Assembly (NCBI GenBank): GCA_014873095.1
Contig: CP050848.1
Coordinates: forward strand, 4,275,850 to 4,339,849
Direction of reading: 5' to 3'
Source: Planctomycetales bacterium ZRK34
Lineage (GTDB): Bacteria > Planctomycetota > Phycisphaerae > Phycisphaerales > Zrk34
Length of the DNA: 64,000 nucleotides
In this document: in pieces, positions 57,023 through 64,000 of the stretch
Numbering within the stretch: position 1 is the stretch's first letter
Layout of the letters: every line of letters begins with the position of its first letter
Notes under the pieces: model-generated
The model's input: the letters and a program-made list of their open reading frames with translations, nothing else
Databases searched by the model: none
What the model was told of the DNA's origin: nothing
Translations under genes and position numbers: made by a program

Positions 57023-58222
57023 TCAATTCGTTGGCTTCGGCGATGGCATTGCGGGCAAAGGCTTGGCCACCTGTTGATACATCGCTTCGAGCGTCGCGAC
57101 ATTTCGCAACCCGGTGAAGCGGCGGCGAATCTGTCCGTCGGCATCGATCCACACCGTCACCGGCACATGGAAACCTTCAAATGCCCCGGCCACCCGCCCG
57201 GTGTTTTCAATCAGCACGGGAAAGGTCACGCCCTCAGCCTGCGCCGCGGCGGTGATCGCCAGAGTCGCCTGCTCATCGAACGCCAGCGTGCCGTCGTCGC
57301 CGGCCTGATAGCGGGCCGCATCAGGGGCGCCACCCGCCACGCCGTCCACCGCGACAGACACGATCGCCAGTTCATCACCGAGGCGCGCCTGCAGTTTCTT
57401 CAGTTCGCCGGCCATCTCGCGGCAGGTCGGATCCGTCGTGACCCAGAAATACAACAACACCGGCTGGCCGAAATAGTTCGACAAGGCAACGGATTCGCCG
57501 CGGGTGTCGGTCAGTTGAAACGGGATGCTCGGGTGGCTGGTGGGATGCACATCCGCTGCGTAGGCCGGCATCCGTTCATACTGATCGCGATGTTCCGACC
57601 ACCACGTTCGGCAGGCGTTGACTGCGGCCGTGCGTGTCGCCTCGTCGGCGACTTCGGGGAGGCTGAACGCCTGGTCCGACCATCGGCTGAGCGTCTGAAC
57701 CGCCAGCGTCTGCACTTGCGGATCGGGGTCATCGATGCAGGTCGCCACGAGCGGGGCGTTACGCGGGGTGTTGTCGTTGGCGATGTACTGGAGCCAGAGC
57801 AGGCGCACCTGCGGGTCGGGGTCACGCAGCATCATCGGCATTGCCGTCCAAACCGGCGAGTCGCCGAGGTTCCGCATCAAAGCCAGCGCGTCACGTTGCA
57901 CGGTGATGTCCGGGTCGGTGATTGCCTCGGGGCCGATCGACTGCGCGGCATTGATCAAGTCGGGGTTGGACAGCACGCGATCACGCAGATACGCGATCGC
58001 CGCCTGGCGATGCGGTATGCCCTGCGACATCCATAACGCGAGCACCACCTTGTCCGATGACTCATCTTCCGCCAGCACCTTTTCCAACAGGCGCGGCGAC
58101 GAAGCGGGCGTGCCCGTGGCGATGTTCATCCGATTCGTCTGCACGATGACATCGAAATTGATGTAGCAGAACACTGCCAACAGAACGGTGACGACCCCGA
58201 CGATCATCCATCGCGCAACCAT
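57023..58222 (-). CDS. HEAT-repeat protein with single-cysteine thioredoxin domain
   Basis: 399 residues from the ATG at 58222 (GGAG six bases upstream). An N-terminal membrane helix (about 3-24) anchors it facing the periplasm. Residues about 80-215 are HEAT-like helical pairs (RDPDPQVRLLWLQYIA, DDPDPQVQTLAVQTL). The C-terminal 150 residues are an AhpC/TlpA thioredoxin fold: FQLTDTRGESVALSNYFGQPVLLYFWVTTDPTCREM. Where thioredoxins have CxxC, this has only one cysteine (TDPTC), so it is unlikely to be a standard disulfide reductase and may be a single-cysteine peroxidase-like or scaffold protein. Confidence 0.78.
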   Translation of the reverse strand: MVARWMIVGVVTVLLAVFCYINFDVIVQTNRMNIATGTPASSPRLLEKVLAEDESSDKVVLALWMSQGIPHRQAAIAYLRDRVLSNPDLINAAQSIGPEAITDPDITVQRDALALMRNLGDSPVWTAMPMMLRDPDPQVRLLWLQYIANDNTPRNAPLVATCIDDPDPQVQTLAVQTLSRWSDQAFSLPEVADEATRTAAVNACRTWWSEHRDQYERMPAYAADVHPTSHPSIPFQLTDTRGESVALSNYFGQPVLLYFWVTTDPTCREMAGELKKLQARLGDELAIVSVAVDGVAGGAPDAARYQAGDDGTLAFDEQATLAITAAAQAEGVTFPVLIENTGRVAGAFEGFHVPVTVWIDADGQIRRRFTGLRNVATLEAMYQQVAKPLPAMPSPKPTN

Positions 58223-58283
58223 GTATGGCTCCACCACAACGCGCCGGCTGACGATTGATCTCACATCGTTGACATCGATTCGA

Positions 58284-59804
58284 TCATGCCAGCGGCAAAC
58301 TGACCCGACGTTCCATTTCCACAACCGGCCGGGCGATTAAATCGTAATCGGCCGCATCAACCACGGCACAGTTTACCACATCCCCGGGCGTCAGGGCGTC
58401 GCGACTTTTCACATACGTCACCGTGTCGATGTCGGGCGCCTGCTGATAAGTCCGGCCGAGGTAGATCGGCTCTCCGTCGCGCTCGCCGACCGCATCGATC
58501 AACACGTTGAATCGGCGGTTTTCATCGGCGTATCTGGCGTTGCGCTCGAACACGACCTGTTGCTGGGTGAGCATAAGCTGCTCGATGCGGTCGTCGATAA
58601 CCTCGCTCGGGATGGCATCACCCTTGCCGTGGAGGGTACCGGCCGGCGTGCCCGGCTCGGGGCTGTACCCGAACACGCCCATCGCGTCGAACCCGAACTC
58701 GCGAACGAAGTCGACGAGCTCTTCATGCTCGGCGTCGGTCTCCGTCGGGTACCCGCTGATGAACGTCGTGCGGATGGCGATGCCCGGAATGCGATCGCGC
58801 AGTTTCTGCAGCAGCGTTTCGATGAGCTTGCGGCTCGTGCGGCGCTTCATCGACGTCAGAATCCGATCGTTGATGTGCTGCAGAGGCATGTCGATGTACT
58901 TGACCACGTGCGGCAGGCTCGCGATCGTGTCGATCATCTCGTCGGTGAAACACGACGGGTAGGCGTACATCAGTCGCAGCCAGGCGCCGCCGCGCTGGCG
59001 GGCCAGCGCATCGAGTTCCGTCAGCATGCCGGACAGGCCTTGGCCGTAGCCGATGTCGTCACCGTAGCTGGTCGTGTCCTGCCCGATGAGGTTGAGTTCG
59101 AACGCGCCGTCGTTGAAAAGTTCGGTCGCCTCGGTCGTGATCGCCTCGACGGGTTTTGACCGCATCTTGCCGCGGATCGACGGAATCGTGCAGAAGGCGC
59201 AGTTCTGATTGCAGCCTTCGGAGATGCGGAGGTAGGCGTAGTGGCGGGGGGTCAGACGCAGCCGGGCTGAGTCGGATTCGTGATAGCCCTTGGCATCGAG
59301 CCCGCGCCGCTGACGGGCGATCGTGTCGTTGGATGCGATCGACGAGTACACCGGCAGGTCGATCGACAGGTCGTTTTGATCGGGCTTGGAGCCGCGGACC
59401 GCTTCGACGATGTGGTCGCGGTCGAATACGCCCACCAGCGCATCGATGTCCGGGCACCACTGCAGCATCTTCGCGCGGTGGCGCTGCACCAGGCATCCCG
59501 CCACGATCAGTCGCTTCAGTCCGCCGGCCTTCTTTCGCTCGGCCGCTTCGCGGATCACCGCCAGCGATTCATCCTTGCTGGCTTCGAGAAACCCGCAGGT
59601 GTTCACGACGATGGCATCGGCGCTGGTTTCATCGCCGGTGATCACCAGCCCGTCGCCCGCCAACTCGCCGAGCATCTTTTCGGAGTCGACCAGGTTCTTC
59701 GGGCAGCCCAACGAGACAAACGCGACGGACTGTACACCGTCGTCATCGCGCTTTTTCAGCACCTGGCGAGCTTTTTTGCTGCGGGGATTGATCATGCAGG
59801 CCAT
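58284..59804 (-). CDS. rimO: Ribosomal protein S12 methylthiotransferase RimO
   Basis: 506 residues. RimO adds a methylthio group to Asp88 of S12 by radical SAM chemistry. An N-terminal UPF0004 domain has the three Fe-S cysteines (SLGCPKN, NTCGF, AGCLVQ), the radical SAM domain has CNQNCAFC (CxxxCxxC) followed by IPSIRGKMRS, and a C-terminal TRAM domain (about 425-500) is present. SLGCPKNLVDSE and IPSIRGK favour RimO over MiaB. The start is uncertain; the ATG at 59804 or at 59795 is likelier than 59837, without a clear Shine-Dalgarno. Confidence 0.93.
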   Translation of the reverse strand: MACMINPRSKKARQVLKKRDDDGVQSVAFVSLGCPKNLVDSEKMLGELAGDGLVITGDETSADAIVVNTCGFLEASKDESLAVIREAAERKKAGGLKRLIVAGCLVQRHRAKMLQWCPDIDALVGVFDRDHIVEAVRGSKPDQNDLSIDLPVYSSIASNDTIARQRRGLDAKGYHESDSARLRLTPRHYAYLRISEGCNQNCAFCTIPSIRGKMRSKPVEAITTEATELFNDGAFELNLIGQDTTSYGDDIGYGQGLSGMLTELDALARQRGGAWLRLMYAYPSCFTDEMIDTIASLPHVVKYIDMPLQHINDRILTSMKRRTSRKLIETLLQKLRDRIPGIAIRTTFISGYPTETDAEHEELVDFVREFGFDAMGVFGYSPEPGTPAGTLHGKGDAIPSEVIDDRIEQLMLTQQQVVFERNARYADENRRFNVLIDAVGERDGEPIYLGRTYQQAPDIDTVTYVKSRDALTPGDVVNCAVVDAADYDLIARPVVEMERRVSLPLA

Positions 59805-59849
59805 AAGTCTACGCACCGGGCAACCGGCGGACCACACCCCGCATCAAGC

Positions 59850-60737
59850 CTACTTTTGACGGATGTGGCGGTCGTAGAACGCCTTGATGGCCATCCGTCG
59901 CTCGGCATCGAAAAAGCCCCGGCCGCCGTGTCTTTCATCCGGCAGGACGATCAGCGTCGACTCGACCCCCGCCTGGCGCAGGGCGGCGTCGTAGTCGATG
60001 CTCTGCTGGACCGGCACCAGCGGGTCTTGACCGCCGTGCAGGATCAGGTGGGGCGGATCATCGGCCGTGATGTGGCTGGCCGGGCTGGCGGCCTTGGCGG
60101 CATCGGGTTTCTGCTGGATCGTGCCGCCGAGCAGTTTGGTGATCGGAGAGTCCTTCTGGCGGTGGTGAGGATTATCCGACTGCTCGTAGATCGAGATCAG
60201 GTCGGTCGGACCATACAGGTCGAGCACAGCCTGCACGGCGGAGGATTTATCCGCATTGCCGCCGATGTCGCCTTCCAGCGCTTGGTCGTTATGGGATGTG
60301 CCCAGCAGCGCGACGAGGTGACCGCCCGCGGAACTTCCGCCGATGCCGATGCGGTCGGCGTTGTAGCCGTAGGCTTTGGCGTGAGCTCGCAGCCAGCGGA
60401 TCGCGCCTTTGCAGTCGTGAATCTGCGCCGGAAAGCTGGCGACATCCGTCAGTCGATAGTTGATGCTCGCCACGGCATACCCCTCGGCCAGCATGAATGA
60501 CAGTCGGCAGCCGCGCTTGTCGCCCGCCCGCCAGCCGCCGCCGTGTATCCACACCAGTAGCGGCGGATGCTCGACATCCTTCGGCAGATACAGATCAAGC
60601 TTCAGCGTATGATCGCCGGCCCGCCCGTATTCCACATCACGATGCGCATCAACATTCGCCGGCAGGCGTTGCCCATACGTCGCACCGCCGAACACGGCGC
60701 ACACGACAACCATCACGATCAACATCTGATTTTTCAT
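59850..60737 (-). CDS. Secreted alpha/beta-hydrolase esterase
   Basis: 295 residues with a signal peptide (about 1-22). The fold is complete: oxyanion loop HGGGWRAGDK (about 65-74), nucleophile elbow GSSAGGHL, acid/base region HGGQDPLVP and a catalytic His in RHGGRGF. HGGGW and GSSAGG belong to the BD-FAE/HSL-like acetyl-esterase group, which often removes acetyl groups from polysaccharides. It begins 71 bases after the VOC gene, all in minus orientation, and may act on acetylated glycans. Confidence 0.87.
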   Translation of the reverse strand: MKNQMLIVMVVVCAVFGGATYGQRLPANVDAHRDVEYGRAGDHTLKLDLYLPKDVEHPPLLVWIHGGGWRAGDKRGCRLSFMLAEGYAVASINYRLTDVASFPAQIHDCKGAIRWLRAHAKAYGYNADRIGIGGSSAGGHLVALLGTSHNDQALEGDIGGNADKSSAVQAVLDLYGPTDLISIYEQSDNPHHRQKDSPITKLLGGTIQQKPDAAKAASPASHITADDPPHLILHGGQDPLVPVQQSIDYDAALRQAGVESTLIVLPDERHGGRGFFDAERRMAIKAFYDRHIRQK

Positions 60738-60808
60738 GGCGATTCACTCCGCGGCTGGGTCGCCTGTTCAAACGCCTCGGCCCCGGCGTGTATTGCCCAT
60801 CGGCAGGG

Positions 60809-61255
60809 TCAGTGCGGCAGGTTGGCTGGATCGAAGTCCGCCACGTTCGTCGCCAGCGTCCAGTTGTAACCGTCCGGATCGATCACGGTTCCGATGCGGT
60901 CGCCCCAGAACATATTCGCCGGGTCCATCTGCGCTTCGCAGCCGGCTTCGAGCGCCCGCTGATACGCCGCGTCGATATCTTCGACGTAGAAAAACATCCC
61001 GATCGCGCTGGGCGTCTCCGAGACGGCCGGCGCCACGCGGTCCGGGTCGGTCCCGCACGGCCGGCCGTACATCACGCGCTGATCCTGGTAGTGCGACTCC
61101 CCGTGACCCGGCTTGCCGTCGGGCCCGTTGACCAGAATGCCGGGTGTGAACCCGAACGCTTTTTCGTAAAACGCCTGCGCCGCTTCCACGTCGCGCACCA
61201 TCAGGTACGGCATCATCCACGGCGTGTCCTGCGGCCGAGCCGGTCGATCGCCCAT
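60809..61255 (-). CDS. VOC-family (glyoxalase-like) protein
   Basis: 148 residues from the ATG at 61255 (GGAG seven bases upstream). The vicinal-oxygen-chelate fold shows MMPYLMVRDVEAAQAFYEKAFGF and IGMFFYVEDIDAAYQRALEAG, then RIGTVIDPDGYNWTLAT. The family includes glyoxalase I, dioxygenases and metal-free binding proteins; the YhhW/PhnB-like subgroup binds small molecules. Possible metal ligands are H50-like and E-x-x positions, but not certain. Small detoxification enzyme, or a binding protein, by inference. Confidence 0.82.
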   Translation of the reverse strand: MGDRPARPQDTPWMMPYLMVRDVEAAQAFYEKAFGFTPGILVNGPDGKPGHGESHYQDQRVMYGRPCGTDPDRVAPAVSETPSAIGMFFYVEDIDAAYQRALEAGCEAQMDPANMFWGDRIGTVIDPDGYNWTLATNVADFDPANLPH

Positions 61256-61302
61256 CGCGTTGCTCCTTGGTGGTGTGCAGACAAAACCCCGAACCCGATC
61301 GA

Positions 61303-61587
61303 TCAGTGCTTGTACACCTTGTGCTGCGGCCGCTGATCGAGAATCTGCTCTTTGCCCCAGTTGGTCACAGCCTTGAATGCGTCCGACCGGATGAAATCCG
61401 TGAACGCCTGCTCGTCGTTCCACTGGCTGGCGATCATGTACGACTGATCATCATTGACATCGCGATACAGATTCGACTCGGTGTGCCCCGGCGCCCCGTT
61501 CAGAGCCGCCATCACCGCATTGAACTTGTTCTCAAATTCCTGCTGCTTACCCGCCAGCACGTGATAATTCATTCCAACCGTGATCAT
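61303..61587 (-). CDS. Antibiotic biosynthesis monooxygenase-type small protein
   Basis: 94 residues, single alpha/beta-barrel half (dimer). MITVGMNYHVLAGKQQEFENKFNAVM and SNLYRDVNDDQSYMIASQWNDEQAFTDFIRS are typical of the ABM superfamily, which includes heme-degrading and quinone-oxidising enzymes as well as proteins with unknown activity. AGGA lies nine bases upstream. It precedes the VOC gene by 47 bases and may be co-transcribed, giving a small-molecule oxidation or detoxification pair. Confidence 0.82.
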   Translation of the reverse strand: MITVGMNYHVLAGKQQEFENKFNAVMAALNGAPGHTESNLYRDVNDDQSYMIASQWNDEQAFTDFIRSDAFKAVTNWGKEQILDQRPQHKVYKH

Positions 61588-61683
61588 GGTTTCACATCCT
61601 TTGAAATTTCAGCGTAATACTGCGACAGATCGGATTCTACCATCTCCACCGCGCTCGTGCTCATCAGCGATTCACCCCCATAG

Positions 61684-61735
61684 CCGCAGGCTGACAGCCT
61701 GCGGATCCGATCCTCCGCAAGCTGTCAGCTTGCGG
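61684..61735. repeat. Twin hairpins CCGCAGGCT / CCGCAAGCT
   Basis: Two adjacent nine-base-pair hairpins with three-base loops (61684-61704 and 61715-61735), one built on CCGCAGGCT/AGCCTGCGG, the other on CCGCAAGCT/AGCTTGCGG. The flanks ATAGC and GCTAT are also inverted, so the two can fold separately or as one long stem. Confidence 0.75.
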
Positions 61736-61804
61736 CTATCGAAAACCCAACCGTCGCTTACGCTTCGGACTCAGAAAGAAACCCCCGCTCGCCGCGGAGA
61801 CAGC

Positions 61805-62050
61805 TCATTCTCCTGCCTCGGTTGCATTGCCACGCATAATAAGAACGATCGTGCAGTCCCAGCAGAGGTCGTTGATTGGGTGAAACACGAGGCCCATGTC
61901 CTCTGTGTCGAACATTACCCCGTCCTGCTCAACACCCCAATGCTCTTGAGATATCTGATCATCGACGATGTATTTGACAATGGCCGGGACACCATCGTAA
62001 TCCACGCGATCTCCGACGCGCACATCATCGCCATTAGGATAAGTGATCAT
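61805..62050 (-). CDS. Small hypothetical protein
   Basis: 81 residues from ATG (MITYPNGDDVRVGDRVDYDG). It looks like a small beta-barrel (SH3-like): NGDDVRVGDRV, VPAIVKYIVDD, GLVFHPIND, TIVLIMRGN. Similar short proteins with a YPDGTEVRVGDRV-type start are common and unassigned; some are immunity-like. The codons are lower in GC than gyrB upstream. No convincing Shine-Dalgarno. Function unknown. Confidence 0.55.
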   Translation of the reverse strand: MITYPNGDDVRVGDRVDYDGVPAIVKYIVDDQISQEHWGVEQDGVMFDTEDMGLVFHPINDLCWDCTIVLIMRGNATEAGE

Positions 62051-62098
62051 CTGGAATGTTGAATCATGCAGGGCGTTGCTGCGCCACTGAGCGGGCAA

Positions 62099-64000
<1,902 letters not shown>

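Overview
The window looks like a chromosomal segment from a planctomycete, most likely class Phycisphaerae. The evidence is high overall GC (judged by eye), two secreted proteins ending in a PAALPAGL-type PEP-CTERM-like sorting tail, a prepilin-like protein with the planctomycete-style DGHV tail, an ECF sigma factor paired with a FecR/LamG anti-sigma protein, sulfotransferases, and many secreted glycoside hydrolases and sialidases. Genus cannot be read from the sequence. No rRNA, tRNA, CRISPR array, integrase or transposase was recognised. Layout: 1-9045 is a tightly coupled minus-strand operon for an exported, probably sulfated and pyruvylated polysaccharide: a GH/GT2 fusion, an ABC exporter, and two copies of a [pyruvyltransferase + glycosyltransferase-like] module separated by a sulfotransferase; the last gene runs off the left edge. 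9461-12448 is a large GH106-like rhamnosidase. 12607-19313 is housekeeping: rpmB diverging from rpsU-rsfS-panD-histidine kinase, an RsmB-type rRNA methyltransferase, and gap with an excellent promoter and terminator. 19333-23025 has a lipoprotein plus ankyrin protein pair and a secreted phosphatase/nuclease-like lipoprotein. 23084-32669 is a five-gene sialic-acid utilisation operon (sialidase, N-acetylneuraminate lyase, second sialidase-like protein, Kelch-mutarotase/SSS-symporter fusion, GH-A hydrolase) with a divergent GntR/LacI-type regulator. 32776-38335 is a surface-sensing locus: ECF sigma factor, transmembrane FecR-LamG anti-sigma protein, a secreted LamG protein with a sorting tail whose LamG domain mirrors the one in the anti-sigma protein, and a prepilin-like protein followed by a truncated copy of its own tail and an AT-rich palindrome. 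38368-49442 carries a hybrid histidine kinase, a Tat-exported Gfo/Idh/MocA oxidoreductase, ndk, two GNAT acetyltransferases, an agarase-like GH, a UbiD-family decarboxylase with a repeat-derived insertion, a lower-GC orphan gene, and an NnrU/MddA-like methyltransferase. 50246-64000 has a second PEP-CTERM-like protein, an unusual four-gene operon (membrane protein, thioesterase, DUF5060 hydrolase, XylR-type regulator), CHAD and HD-domain genes, a HEAT/thioredoxin-fold protein, rimO, an esterase, small VOC and ABM enzymes, and gyrB running off the right edge. The gene set describes an organism that scavenges complex acidic glycans (sialosides, rhamnosides, agar-like polymers) and builds its own acidic surface polymer. 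Intergenic gaps are unusually rich in distinct palindromic repeat elements. Several gene starts were moved from the longest frame to internal ATG, GTG or TTG codons where a Shine-Dalgarno sequence, an overlap with the upstream stop, or a paralogue supported it.
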